The notes beneath the pieces are model-generated. The model searched no databases. It was given only the letters and a program-made list of their open reading frames with translations, and had not been told where the DNA came from. A program made the position numbers and the translations under genes. DNA of 64,000 bases from Roseiarcus sp963781895 (GTDB lineage: Bacteria; Pseudomonadota; Alphaproteobacteria; Rhizobiales; Beijerinckiaceae): positions 62,001 to 126,000 of the forward strand of contig CAWAIM010000054.1 of the NCBI GenBank assembly GCA_963781895.1, in the 5' to 3' direction. This document shows positions 35,781 through 44,630 of the stretch, in pieces (position 1 is the first letter of the stretch; every line of letters starts with the position of its first letter).

Positions 35781-36431
35781 TCGTGGACGCACAGATGGGC
35801 GCGGACGCGCTCGCCGGTCGAATTGGCCACGGTCAGGGAGGTAAAGCAACAGGCTGAAATCGACCTTGTCGCGTTTTGACGGGTTCGCGGCGAATGGGCG
35901 GGTCCGCGCTCGGGTCGGCGCCGCCCGATTCCGTCACGCCCGCGCTTTTGACAACGCCTGAGGTTTTTCAAGGCGTTAGGCGCCATATTCCGCAACGGCG
36001 TCAACGTTCGAGGCCGCCCGGCCTTTGAGCGGATATTCACGCGCTCCTTCCGAGGAACCGCGCATGGCGCGGCGTCTCAAAGGACAAGATCGGCCCGGGA
36101 GTTATATCGAAAAGCTCCCACGCCGCCGGCAAGCCCGAACGGACCTCTCGCAGCCACTTCCGAAGCGCGACGCTCGGCGCTGGCGCCAAGCGGCGTTCGG
36201 GCCATCGCGGCGGCTGTCGAAGAGGAAACCACGAATTCGCCCGCCTGGCAAGAAAATGTCGGTTTTTCAGAAAGCCGTGGCCCACGCCAGCAGCGTCGGG
36301 GCCTCGCGATCGAATTGAGGCGTGCTCTGCGTCGGCCCGCAATTTGGACGCGCCGCGTCCTTGGTGTCGCGGGCGAAGCTTTGGTCGCCGCGCTGGAGAC
36401 CGATCGCCGAGCCAGGCGCGAGACGAGAACG
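35781..36431. other. Gene-free stretch with a hairpin and a dispersed repeat
   Basis: Roughly 650 bp without a credible gene. AACGCCT (35953-35959) pairs with AGGCGTT (35971-35977) to form a small hairpin with no T-run. The second copy of the dispersed repeat (36228-36266) lies here. An ORF at 36025-36318 is Arg-rich and reads through the repeat; I do not regard it as a gene. Confidence 0.5.
36228..36266 (+). repeat. Dispersed bipartite repeat, copy 2
   Basis: ACCACG, 12 variable bases and a 21-base block starting TGGCAAGAAAATGTCGG, with the same spacing as the copy at 8247-8285. The block carries AAAA and TTTT as short inverse arms around TGTCGG. It is intergenic and more than 230 bp from the nearest stop. 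Confidence 0.6.
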
Positions 36432-36442
36432 AGGAAAACGCG

Positions 36443-36476
36443 AACGCCGCGCCGCATTGGTCGAGCGGCGCGGCGT
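36443..36476 (-). terminator. Rho-independent-type terminator of the exported protein gene
   Basis: ACGCCGCGCCGC (36444-36455) and GCGGCGCGGCGT (36465-36476) form a perfect 12-bp stem with a 9-base loop, 22 bp after the stop at 36499. On the minus strand the stem is followed by TTCGCGTTTTCC, a modest T-run. Confidence 0.6.
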
Positions 36477-36498
36477 CGCTGGCTCTAAAGCCGCGAAC

Positions 36499-37044
36499 CT
36501 ATTGCTGCTGCGGCTTGGGCTTGCCGATCTTGCTCTTGGAGGCGCGGTCGCCAGCGGCGGTGGCGTCGGCCTCGCACATATAGGCGCCGCGCTTGGTCGT
36601 GCCGTAGCTGCGCGTTCCCGCATAATGATAGATGTGCGACTTGGTGTTGACCCACACCACCGTGTCCGAGGGGCAGCGGGCCTTGGCTTCCGCCTCGCTT
36701 GAGAATTCGCCGGCGGCGGTCGGGCGCGCGGCCCTGCGCATCGGAGCCGCGGCGGGCGCGGCCGCGGGGGCGGCGGCGGGCGCGGGCGCCGGAGCGGCGG
36801 CTGGCGCAGGCGCGGGAGCGGCGGCGGGCGCAGCCGCCGGGGCGGCGGCCCTCCGCTCGCGGCAGGACTTCAGGAACTCCTGCCACGTCTGACCATTGGT
36901 GGTGTTGTTCGCCTTGGCCGCCTTCCACTCGTTGCCGCACTCCTTCATGACGCTTTCGGCGCGCGCGGCGCCGGTCATCGCCAAGCCCATCGCGGCGGCG
37001 ACCAGAAACGCCGAAAACACGGCGCTGAAAGACCTATTCTTCAT
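36499..37044 (-). CDS. Exported protein with Ala/Pro-rich linker
   Basis: A 181-residue protein from ATG 37044 (five codons downstream of the first possible ATG). It has a clear signal peptide (FSAFLVAAAMGLAMTGAARA). A short Cys-containing domain follows (VMKECGNEWKAAKANNTTNG, TWQEFLKSCRER), resembling PsiF-like small exported proteins. A linker of about 40 residues is made only of Ala and Pro. The C-terminal domain reads ARCPSDTVVWVNTKSHIYHY and YGTTKRGAYMCEADA, a region common in exported proteins of Rhizobiales. Two Cys pairs could form disulphides in the periplasm. Function unknown; a terminator follows. Confidence 0.8.
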   Translation of the reverse strand: MKNRSFSAVFSAFLVAAAMGLAMTGAARAESVMKECGNEWKAAKANNTTNGQTWQEFLKSCRERRAAAPAAAPAAAPAPAPAAAPAPAPAAAPAAAPAAAPMRRAARPTAAGEFSSEAEAKARCPSDTVVWVNTKSHIYHYAGTRSYGTTKRGAYMCEADATAAGDRASKSKIGKPKPQQQ

Positions 37045-37196
37045 GGCGGTTCCCCTCAATATGTTCCTGGCGCCCGAGCTTGACTCGAGGGACGGAAGCC
37101 TCAGAGACCCGCACAGCGCCGGGCCTCGCCGATGTCATGCCGCCGTTCCACTGAACCCGGCATGAACGGCTCATAACCCCCATTCGAGGACCCTGG

Positions 37197-37394
37197 TCAA
37201 GGGCGCAGGTCGACTCGCGGCGGGCGATGATGGGCCTCGAACGCTTGGCGCCTTCGTCGGTCGGCGGCCGAGGACCACGAGATTGCGCCCGACGCCACGA
37301 GCGCCAGAAGGAACAACGCGCTTGCGGCGCCGATGCGGCGACCGATGGGTTCGAAGCCCCATGCGTTCGGGGACTGGCGAGACGGCGGAACCAT
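37197..37394 (-). CDS. Possible small membrane protein
   Basis: A 65-residue ORF with one plausible membrane helix (GAASALFLLALVASGAISW) between basic flanks. No family is recognised and no clear ribosome binding site is visible. It lies 13 bp downstream of the EamA gene on the same strand, so it could be the second gene of that unit. The composition is also compatible with chance. Confidence 0.28.
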   Translation of the reverse strand: MVPPSRQSPNAWGFEPIGRRIGAASALFLLALVASGAISWSSAADRRRRQAFEAHHRPPRVDLRP

Positions 37395-37407
37395 CGCCGG
37401 CGCGTCC

Positions 37408-37845
37408 TCAAACTCTGACCGCGACGAGGACGGCGCCGAGCGCGATCAAGGCCACGCCGAGCCAGTTCTGCAACGCCAGCTTTTCCCCGAGGAACACGAC
37501 GCTGAAGACCGCGACCAGCACGACGCTGAGCTTGTCGATCGGCGCCACGCGGGCCGCGTCGCCGAGCTTGAGCGCGCGGAAGTAGCAAATCCACGAGCCG
37601 CCGGTCGCCAGTCCCGACAGAACGAGAAAAACATAGGTGCGGCCGCTGACCGAGGCGAGCGGCCGCCATTGGCCGCTGGCGGCCAGGATCGCGCCCGCCG
37701 CGCACAGGATCACGATCGTGCGGATGAAGGTCGCAAAATCCGAACCGACGTTCTCGACCCCGACCTTGGCGAAGATCGCCGTCAGCGCGGCGAAGGCCGC
37801 GGACAAGACGGCCCATGCCTGCCAGGACGAAAATAGAATTCTCAT
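37408..37845 (-). CDS. EamA/DMT-family transporter, single-domain form
   Basis: A 145-residue inner-membrane protein with four to five helices, starting at ATG 37845 (MRILFSSWQAWAVLSAAFAA). TAIFAKVGVENVGSDFATFIRT, the central GDAARVAPIDKLSVVLVAV and the C-terminal FLGEKLALQNWLGVALIALG are typical of the roughly 140-residue EamA proteins. These contain one half of the usual ten-helix DMT exporter and are expected to dimerise. The substrate is unknown. Confidence 0.85.
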   Translation of the reverse strand: MRILFSSWQAWAVLSAAFAALTAIFAKVGVENVGSDFATFIRTIVILCAAGAILAASGQWRPLASVSGRTYVFLVLSGLATGGSWICYFRALKLGDAARVAPIDKLSVVLVAVFSVVFLGEKLALQNWLGVALIALGAVLVAVRV

Positions 37846-38164
37846 GCCATCCCTCGTCTGCTTGGCGACGCCGAACCCGTGGTGCGACCAGCCTACGTTA
37901 TAAGATTCGTTTCTCTTCACGCCGCGCTGTGGCAAGCCTTAGCGCCGGCGGCCGCGAGTGTGGAACGCCCGACAATGGCAAGATGCGGCCGCGCGAGCGT
38001 CACGGCGGACCGCCCGAGCATAGAGACGGTCGCGGGGAAAGGCATCCGCGGGGCCGTCTGCGCGCGACGCCGATCGGCGGGCCGCAATATGTTCACGCGC
38101 GTCATTGACATTGCCGCGCATCGTTCCGCAAATCATGCCGTCCAGGCAGGGGAATTTCATTGTC
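37846..38164. other. Divergent promoter region between eamA and ppk2
   Basis: About 320 bp, no gene. TTGACA at 38105-38110 is a perfect -35 hexamer for ppk2, but the bases 16-18 further on (GCAAAT around 38128) are a poor -10. Nothing else is distinctive. Confidence 0.4.
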
Positions 38165-39118
38165 ATGACCGAAGAAAAGGCCAGCCTCGAAGGCGTAACG
38201 AAGCAGCGCATCAGCGCCGCTTTGCAGGACAATCTCGACGAGGACCTGGAGCTTGAGCTCGAGGATGACCGTCTCGCCGACCTGCTGGGTGAAGACCACG
38301 AAGCCCCGCAAGAAGGGGCGATTCCGCGCCGCTTCTATTTCCAGGAACTGCTGCGCCTGCAGCGCGAACTGATCAAGCTTCAGGATTGGGTCGTCGCCCA
38401 GAAGCTGAAACTGGTCGTCATCTTCGAGGGGCGGGATGCGGCGGGCAAGGGCGGCGTCATCAAACGCGTCACCCAGCGTCTCAATCCCCGGGTCTGCCGC
38501 GCCGTGGCGCTGCCGGCGCCCACGGAGCGCGAGCGCAGCCAATGGTATTTCCAGCGCTATGCCCTCCATCTGCCCGCCGGCGGAGAGATCGTGCTGTTCG
38601 ACCGGAGCTGGTATAATCGCGCCGGCGTCGAACGCGTGATGGGCTTCTGCTCCGACGAGGAATACGAGGACTTCTTCCAATCGGTTCCGGAATTCGAGCG
38701 CCTGCTGGTGCGCTCGGGAATCATCCTGGTCAAATACTGGTTCTCGATCACTGACGATGAACAGAACCTGCGCTTTCTGATGCGCATCAATGATCCCCTC
38801 AAACAGTGGAAGCTGAGCCCGATGGACCTCGAGTCGCGCAAGCGCTGGGAGCTTTACACCAAGGCCAAAGAGACGATGCTGGAGCGCACGCACATCCCCG
38901 AGGCTCCATGGTGGGTGGTCGAGGCGGTCGACAAGAAGCGCGCCCGTCTCAATTGCATCGCCCATCTTCTGACCCGTGTGCCCTACCAGGAGGTGCCTTA
39001 CGAAAAACCGATCCTGCCGGCGCGCGTTCACCATCCCGAATATCACCGCCTGCCCACCCCGCAAGCGATGATCGTGCCCGACCATTGCGCTTCCGTCGCG
39101 CCCCAGCCGGCGGCCTGA
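38165..39118 (+). CDS. ppk2: Polyphosphate kinase 2
   Basis: PPK2 transfers phosphate between polyphosphate and nucleoside diphosphates. From ATG 38165 the protein has 317 residues; ATG 38135 and TTG 38105 would lengthen it. The Walker A region VVIFEGRDAAGKGGVIKRVT (about 83-102), VALPAPTERERSQWYFQRY, the lid and Walker B part LFDRSWYNRAGVERVMGF, and FLMRINDPLKQWKLSPMDL are diagnostic. The N-terminal 45 residues are strongly acidic (DNLDEDLELELEDD), as in class I members of Rhizobiales. It is a single gene with its own promoter region. Confidence 0.94.
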   Translation: MTEEKASLEGVTKQRISAALQDNLDEDLELELEDDRLADLLGEDHEAPQEGAIPRRFYFQELLRLQRELIKLQDWVVAQKLKLVVIFEGRDAAGKGGVIKRVTQRLNPRVCRAVALPAPTERERSQWYFQRYALHLPAGGEIVLFDRSWYNRAGVERVMGFCSDEEYEDFFQSVPEFERLLVRSGIILVKYWFSITDDEQNLRFLMRINDPLKQWKLSPMDLESRKRWELYTKAKETMLERTHIPEAPWWVVEAVDKKRARLNCIAHLLTRVPYQEVPYEKPILPARVHHPEYHRLPTPQAMIVPDHCASVAPQPAA

Positions 39119-39158
39119 GCGCCGGCTCGAGGGCGGAGCTCTCAAGCCCTGGCGAAGG

Positions 39159-39567
39159 TCAGGAGGCCGCCTCGAACAGCCGCAGCATGGGACCAGGGAG
39201 TTCGCGCGGGGCGACCTTCGCGAATCGCCGCCACGAGCACTGTCGCGGCGACGAGGTCTGTTTGGCCGCGCAGGATGCGTTGCCGGAATTCAATCGAGGC
39301 GCCGCGCAACGCCGACATCTGGGTTTCCACTGCGAGCAGATCATCCATCAGCGCGGGGGCGAGATATTCGATTTGCATTCTGCGCACCGCGAATATGACG
39401 CCCGAGCTTCCCGCGATTTCCTGGTGCGAAAGTCCGAGCCGGCGCAGCCATTCCGTTCGGCCACGCTCGAGGAATCGCACGTAGGACGCATGATAGACGC
39501 GACCGGAAAAGTCGGTGTCCTCATAGTAGACGCGGACTGCGAATGTTTCGATGAGGGGACGCGCCAT
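39159..39567 (-). CDS. ybgC: YbgC-like acyl-CoA thioesterase, reading frame interrupted near the end
   Basis: A hotdog-fold thioesterase of the Tol-Pal-associated YbgC/4-hydroxybenzoyl-CoA family. RVYYEDTDFSGRVYHASYVRFLERGRTEWLR, quoted in parts YYEDTDFSGRVYHASY and LERGRTEWLRRLG, carries the active-site Asp. The frame breaks near 39203-39208 (minus strand CCGCGCGAACTCC). Adding one CG joins IREGRPAR to ELPGPMLRLFEAAS and gives a normal 136-residue protein ending at 39159. ATG 39567 begins MARPLIETF. No tol genes are in the window. Confidence 0.85.
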
Positions 39568-39714
39568 TCTCGTTGACTCCGCGGTGATCGAAAGGACCGG
39601 CCGGCGCTCGAACCTCCGCGCCCGCCGGATCAATGGCTCCGGTGCGCTTTTTTCGGATTGGGCGGAGATTGTCACCGCTTTGACGGCCTGTTTCGAGGAT
39701 GATATCGGCGATTG

Positions 39715-40720
39715 ATGCGAATTGTCTTCATGGGCGCGCCGGAATTCGCCGTTCCGACGATGAAGGAAATCGTCAACGAAGGACACGTCGTCGCCGCGGT
39801 CTATTCGCGCGCTCCGAGGCCGGGCGGCCGCCGCGGCCTGGAGATGCGGCGAACGCCGGTTCATGAGGCGGCGGATCAATTGGGGATCCCGGTCTTCACG
39901 CCGACGACGCTGAGCGACGCCGACACGTTGCGAGTCTTCCGCGGCCACGCGGCCGACGTCGCCGTCGTGGTCGCCTATGGGCTGCTGCTGCCGGCCCCGG
40001 TGTTGGAGGCGCCGACCCTGGGCTGTGTGAACCTGCACGCCTCCTTGCTGCCGCGCTGGCGCGGCGCGGCGCCGATCCAGCGCGCGATCATGGCCGGCGA
40101 TACGGTGACCGGCGTCGATTTCATGCGCATCGCTTCGGGACTCGACACGGGACCGGTGGCGCTGCGCGAGACGACCCGGATTCGCCCGCAGGACACCGCG
40201 GGAGATCTCTCCCGTCGTCTCGCCGAAATCGCGGCCAAGCTGACGGCAAGGGGGTTGCGCGCGATGGAAGCCGGCCGGCTGGAGTTTCGCGAGCAGTCGA
40301 GCGAGGGAGTTTGCTACGCGGGCAAGATTTGCAAGGACGAAGCGGAGATCGATTGGCGGCGAACCGCCGAACAGGTTCGCAACCACGTCCATGGGCTGTC
40401 GCCGACGCCAGGCGCGTTCTCCAACCTTTCCGCCGGCGACCGGCAGGAACGCGTCAGAGTGCTGCGAGCCGAGGCGGTCGAGCGCGTCCGGCGCTCCGGG
40501 AACCGTCCTCGACCCGGAGATGACCGTCGCCTGCGGCGAGGGCGCGATACGGATCCTCGAGGCCCAGCGACCGGGCAGGAAGGCGATGACCGGAGCGGAG
40601 CTCATCCGCGGCGACAAGGGCCTGGTCGGCGCCGTATTGACGCCGTCCGCGCCGCCCGCGCTCGCCCCGCGAGCGAAAAACCCGATCGGTCCCGGTCCGG
40701 TTTTCAGTCCCCGCATGTAA
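39715..40720 (+). CDS. fmt: Methionyl-tRNA formyltransferase, reading frame interrupted once
   Basis: Formylates Met-tRNAi with 10-formyl-THF. MRIVFMGAPEFAVPTMKEIV at the N-terminus, the formyl-transfer signature LHASLLPRWRGAAPIQRAI, and GVDFMRIASGLDTGPVAL are canonical; the C-terminal domain carries GTVLDPEMTVACGEGAIRILEAQ. The two parts are in different frames, with the break at about 40479-40481 (GGTCGAGCG). Restoring one CG gives about 335 residues. The gene is near-universal, which argues for sequence error rather than loss. A TTG immediately before ATG 39715 is less likely. No def gene is adjacent. The 3' end overlaps the convergent gene by 17 bp. Confidence 0.9.
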
Positions 40721-41012
40721 TGAAGTATGGCTTGGACGGGGACGCTGGCGCTTGCGAAATTGCGCCGTCGGCATCTCCTTCCCGACCAAACTTGAGCGCG
40801 GCCCCGCCGCCGTGGGACTCACACCAGGCGTCGGCGACGATTTTGCCGCACTCGCCGCCATCGCCGAGGCAGTCCTCGACGCCATAGCCGCCCGCCGCGG
40901 CGATGATGAACGTGTGCGGCTCCTGGGCGCGGGCTCTCTGCGAATGAACGGCGCCGAGGGCGAGCGCGAACAGCAGCAGAAAGGCGTTGGGCGCAAGTTT
41001 CACGGCACGCAT
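40704..41012 (-). CDS. Small exported protein
   Basis: From ATG 41012 (MRAVKLAPNAFLLLFALALG) the product has 102 residues with a signal peptide and probable cleavage after RARAQ. The mature part reads EPHTFIIAAAGGYGVEDCLG, ECGKIVADAWCESHG, AALKFG and YFITC. Its four cysteines resemble small conserved exported proteins of Rhizobiales of unknown function. Its last codons overlap convergent fmt. Confidence 0.7.
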   Translation of the reverse strand: MRAVKLAPNAFLLLFALALGAVHSQRARAQEPHTFIIAAAGGYGVEDCLGDGGECGKIVADAWCESHGGGAALKFGREGDADGAISQAPASPSKPYFITCGD

Positions 41013-41148
41013 CCAGGGGCTCGCCAGAAGGAACAGAGACAACGGGAATCTTCAAAGCAATCTTCATACATTCGCTTAAATGCGCGGTTAACGCGCCGGC
41101 CTCCGGCGCCCGTTTGGGCGCCGATCGGCGTCGATCCCGGTGAAGCAT

Positions 41149-42421
41149 TCAAGATTTGCCGTTCGCCGCAATCCCAAGGAGCCCTCTCGTCACGCTGCCG
41201 GTCGCCGGCAGGGTGGGAATCAGGCAGGCCTGCAACGAGTGATAGATGTCGACCTTGCCGAAGAAAGGATCCGAGTTCGGCCTTAAAGCACTGTCGATCT
41301 GGGCCCGCCAGCCGCCGTTCTGGCGATCGATGAATTGCGTGGCGATGAAGCTCCAGATGCGGCGATACCAGACTTCGTAGACGGGGTCGCCGTCGACCGC
41401 GTTGAGAAACGCGGCCGCTCCGACCGCCTCGCAGCACGGCCACCAGTAGCGGTCCCTGATGCGCGGAAGCCCCTGCCAATCGAGCGTATAATAAAATCCG
41501 CCCGACTCCCTGTCCCATCCGTCCTCCGCCGCTCGGGCGAACAGCGCCTTCGAGCCCATGGGAAGCCAATCCAGCCGGCGGCCGCCAAGCTCCCACAGCT
41601 GGAGCAAAAGGCGCGACCATTCGAGCCAGTGGCCCGGCGTCGTGCCGTAGGGACGAAACATCGGGCTGCCGGAATAGTCGCGATTCACCTGCCAATCGGC
41701 AGTGAAATGCTCGGGGAGCCGCCACTCGATTTTCGGCCGCGTGGCGGCGGACGATGAGATCGGCGATCTGCTCGGCCATGCGCAGATAGGTCGAGTCGTT
41801 TGTCGCCTCGAAGGCGGCCATCAGCGATTCGGTCAGATGCATGTTGGAGTTCTGGCCGCGGTACGAATCATACGAACGCCAGTCGCGGGTGAATTCTTCC
41901 GCGACGGCGCCGTATCGGCTCTCCCAGAAGCGCTCGCGGATCACCGTCGAGACGTCGGTCAGGAGTCGCTCGGCGTCCGGGTGCCCCGCGACCTTGGCGC
42001 TCGAGGCGGCGAGTAGAACGAAAGCATGGCCATAGGCCTGCTTGGAATCGTCGGTCGGCCCGCCGTAACCGACCCCCCAGAAGTATCCGCCATGATCAGG
42101 GTCGCGATGACCGTTCCACAGGAACTTCATCCCGTGATCGACGATGACGTCCGCGCCCGGCCGGCCCATCAGGTGCGCGATCGCGAACGCATGCACGATT
42201 CTGGTCGTTGCGAACAGATAGCGGGCGGGCGGGGCGCCGGCGCCGTAGCCTGGCGCCGCGGGCCTCCCTTCGTCGTCGAGATCGTGGAAACCGCCGAGCG
42301 GATTGACGATGTTGCGCTCGAAAAACGCGAACAGGCCGTCGGCCTGCTGAAGGAGCCAGGCGCGATGGCTGGGCAGGTTCACCCACCGGGCGCCCGGCGG
42401 GTTGATGGCGAAGGAAGTCAT
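41149..42421 (-). CDS. AGE-family (N-acylglucosamine 2-epimerase-like) protein, frame interrupted once
   Basis: An (alpha/alpha)6-barrel sugar isomerase/epimerase of about 424 residues, starting at ATG 42421. NPLGGFHDLDDEGRP, TTRIVHAFAIAHLMGRPGAD, GGYFWGVGYGGPTDDSKQAYGHAF (given in parts), QNSNMHLTESLMAAFEAT and FRPYGTTPGHWLEWSRLL (catalytic His region) are all present. The latter is in another frame, with the break at about 41727-41729 (minus strand AATCGAGTGG). Adding one CG yields ENREWRLPEHF and continuity. The family includes mannose isomerases and epimerases; the substrate here is not assignable. Confidence 0.82.
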
Positions 42422-42620
42422 GGCGAACGCCCAGAATCGATGCTGATCGCGGTCGACTTTAGCGATCGCGAACCAAGAGCGCATCATCGGCAAACGAGAT
42501 GGCGGAATTCTCTGGCGTGATTTATTGCCGGGAGGCCCGGTTCGCCCCGACGGACCGCGGAGCGCTCTTGATCGGATCGGCCGACACGGGCAATGACGGA
42601 TCGGGGCCAGCAGGCGGGCG

Positions 42621-43916
42621 ATGCGAGACGGCAAGAGGAACGTCCTTATTCTCGGGTCTGGAGCGCGCGAGCACGCCTTGGCGCGCGCTGTGGCGCGTTC
42701 TCCGCTGATCGGCGACTTGTTCGTCGCGCCAGGCAACCCGGGATGCGCCGCGCTCGCTCGAACGTTTCCGTTGGACCTTTCGGATCACGCGGCGGTCGCC
42801 GCGGTTTGCCGCGGGCAAGCGATCGATCTGGTGATCGTCGGGCCAGAGGCGCCGCTGGTGGCCGGGATCGTGGACGATCTGGCCAAGGAGGGCGTTGCGT
42901 GTTTCGGGCCGACCCGCGCGGCGGCGCGGCTCGAGGGCTCGAAGGGATTCGCCAAGGATTTCTGCCGCGAGTTCGGCGTTCCGACCGGCGACTATCGGCA
43001 ATTTCGCGATCCGCAGGAAGCGAAGGCGTACATTCGACAACGCGGCGCGCCGATCGTGGTCAAGGCCGACGGTCTTGCCGCCGGCAAGGGGGTCACGGTC
43101 GCGATGACGGTCGCGGAGGCGGAGGCGGCGGTCGACGCGTTGTTCTCCGGCGCTCCGGAATCGGCGGGAGCGCGAGTGGTGATCGAAGAGTTCCTCGAGG
43201 GCGAGGAGGCGTCGTTCTTCGCCTTGTGCGACGGGACCACCGCCGTGCCGTTCTCCAGCGCGCAGGATCACAAGCGCGTCGGCGACGGCGACACCGGACC
43301 GAACACCGGCGGCATGGGCGCCTATTCCCCGCCCCCGATCATGACCGCGGAACTGAGCGAACGCGTCATGCGCGACATCGTCATGCCGACCGTTCGCGGA
43401 ATGGCCGAGCGCGGATCGCCGTTTCGCGGCGTGCTGTTCGCCGGGCTGATGATCGGCGGCGACGGCCCGAAGCTGATCGAATTCAACGTGCGTTTCGGAG
43501 ATCCGGAGGCCGAAGTCATTCTCGCCCGCCACAGAGGCGACCTGCTGCCGCTGCTCGAGGCTTGCGCGGACGGCAGTCTTCGCGGCGCCGCCGCCGACTT
43601 CAGTTCGGACGCCGCGTTGGCGGTGGTGATGGCCGCGCGCGGCTATCCGGGCGAGCCGCTGCGCGGCTCCAGGATCGGCGGGATCGCGGATGCGGAACGC
43701 GTGCCCGGGGTGGTCGTCCTGCAAGCGGGCACCCGCCGCGAAGGCGGCGAAATCGTTTCCGACGGCGGACGGGTTTTGACGATAACCGCCCTTGGCGCCA
43801 GCGTCGGCGAAGCGCGCGACCGCGCCTATTCCGCCGTCGACCGCATCGCATGGCCGGAAGGCTTCTGCCGGCGCGACATCGGATGGCGCGCGATAGAACG
43901 CGAACGCGGGCTGTAG
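42621..43916 (+). CDS. purD: Phosphoribosylamine-glycine ligase
   Basis: Second step of purine synthesis (GAR synthetase). The 431-residue ATP-grasp protein starts NVLILGSGAREHALARAVARS and contains FVAPGNPGCA, VIVGPEAPLVAGIVDDL, PIVVKADGLAAGKGVTVA, NTGGMGAYSPPPIMT and LIEFNVRFGDPEAEV, all canonical. ATG 42621 is the start. It is divergent from the AGE-family gene with about 200 bp between them. Confidence 0.97.
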   Translation: MRDGKRNVLILGSGAREHALARAVARSPLIGDLFVAPGNPGCAALARTFPLDLSDHAAVAAVCRGQAIDLVIVGPEAPLVAGIVDDLAKEGVACFGPTRAAARLEGSKGFAKDFCREFGVPTGDYRQFRDPQEAKAYIRQRGAPIVVKADGLAAGKGVTVAMTVAEAEAAVDALFSGAPESAGARVVIEEFLEGEEASFFALCDGTTAVPFSSAQDHKRVGDGDTGPNTGGMGAYSPPPIMTAELSERVMRDIVMPTVRGMAERGSPFRGVLFAGLMIGGDGPKLIEFNVRFGDPEAEVILARHRGDLLPLLEACADGSLRGAAADFSSDAALAVVMAARGYPGEPLRGSRIGGIADAERVPGVVVLQAGTRREGGEIVSDGGRVLTITALGASVGEARDRAYSAVDRIAWPEGFCRRDIGWRAIERERGL

Positions 43917-44202
43917 AGGCGTTGGCGGCGACGCGCGATCGCGCTGGGGATATTCCTCCGAGTCGCGATTTCGCTTGCAGGCGGCGGGGCCTGCGGAGTC
44001 GAGAGGTTGGGCCAATCGGAGTTGATCCCGGCTGACGAGGCCCTTTCCCGCCCAACAGAGACTCGCCGGCCGCCATTTTGAGGGCCGGATCAGGAACGAT
44101 TCGGCATGGAGGCCCCCGCCTGCCGCGCTCCGGAGCGCTCGGATCCCGCCGGGCCCCTTCCCGCCGCCGCTCGCCCTTGGAACGCCTTCAATCGACATCA
44201 CC
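43917..44202. other. Gene-free stretch after purD
   Basis: About 290 bp with no gene, terminator or RNA that I can support. TCGCCCTTGG at 44171-44180 recurs exactly 90 bp downstream (44261-44270) next to the REP-like element. Confidence 0.4.
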
Positions 44203-44298
44203 CGTCAATTGCGAGCAGTGAAACGACGACGCAAGGCATGAGATCGAAGGTCGGCGGCGGTCGCCCTTGGATTGCTCTTCGCTGCGCTCGCAATGACG
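44203..44298. repeat. REP/BIME-like inverted-repeat element
   Basis: The right arm (44269-44298) is the widely dispersed word ATTGCTCTTCGCTGCGCTCG followed by CAATGACG. On the other strand it reads CGTCATTGCGAGCGCAGCGA, known from many alphaproteobacterial intergenic regions. The left arm from 44203 (CGTCAATTGCGAGCAGTGAA) is a degenerate inverse copy. Translations of such repeats give spurious peptides like HCERSEEQSKG. The pair can fold into a long imperfect hairpin. It lies between purD and tRNA-Ser. Confidence 0.7.
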
Positions 44299-44426
44299 CG
44301 CTTCGACGGGATTGGAAAGCGCGCTAGCCGAGCCGAAAGCGATAGTCTCCACCCCGGCAGGACTGCGGGCAAATCCGGCGGCGGTTTCCGCGAACGGCAT
44401 AAAATATCAACAATTTCAATTAGTTA

Positions 44427-44520
44427 TGGCGGAGACGGAGGGATTCGAACCCTCGATAGAGCTTTACAACCCTATAACGGTTTAGCAAACCGCCGCCTTC
44501 AGCCTCTCGGCCACATCTCC
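44427..44520 (-). tRNA. tRNA-Ser (anticodon GCT)
   Basis: On the minus strand the acceptor arms GGAGATG and CGTCTCC pair, the D-arm region reads GGCCGAGAGGCTGAAGG, the anticodon loop TTGCTAA gives GCT, a long variable arm typical of class II tRNAs follows, and the T-arm is GAGGGTTCGAATCCCTC. The discriminator G and the CCA end are encoded (44427-44430). It reads AGC and AGT serine codons. Confidence 0.97.
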
Positions 44521-44630
44521 CGCCGCGCGCGAGGCGCGTAAAACATATGAACGACGCTCCCGTCCAATGCAAGCGGGGCGACCTTGTTCCTGAAGCGCCG
44601 AGAGCCGACCTTCGAACTGGCGCGCATGGC

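Noticed and set aside
36025..36318. Plus-strand ORF of 97 codons
   Set aside because: Arg/Pro-rich composition without domains, and it reads through the dispersed repeat, whose other copy is in unrelated sequence.
36730..36850. GC-rich tandem repeat that might be a CRISPR or VNTR array
   Set aside because: It encodes the Ala/Pro linker of the exported protein in frame; unit length and sequence are irregular and there are no spacers.
44106..44327. ORF containing RPWIALRCARNDALRRDWK
   Set aside because: This is the translation of the REP-like repeat, a frequent source of false small proteins.
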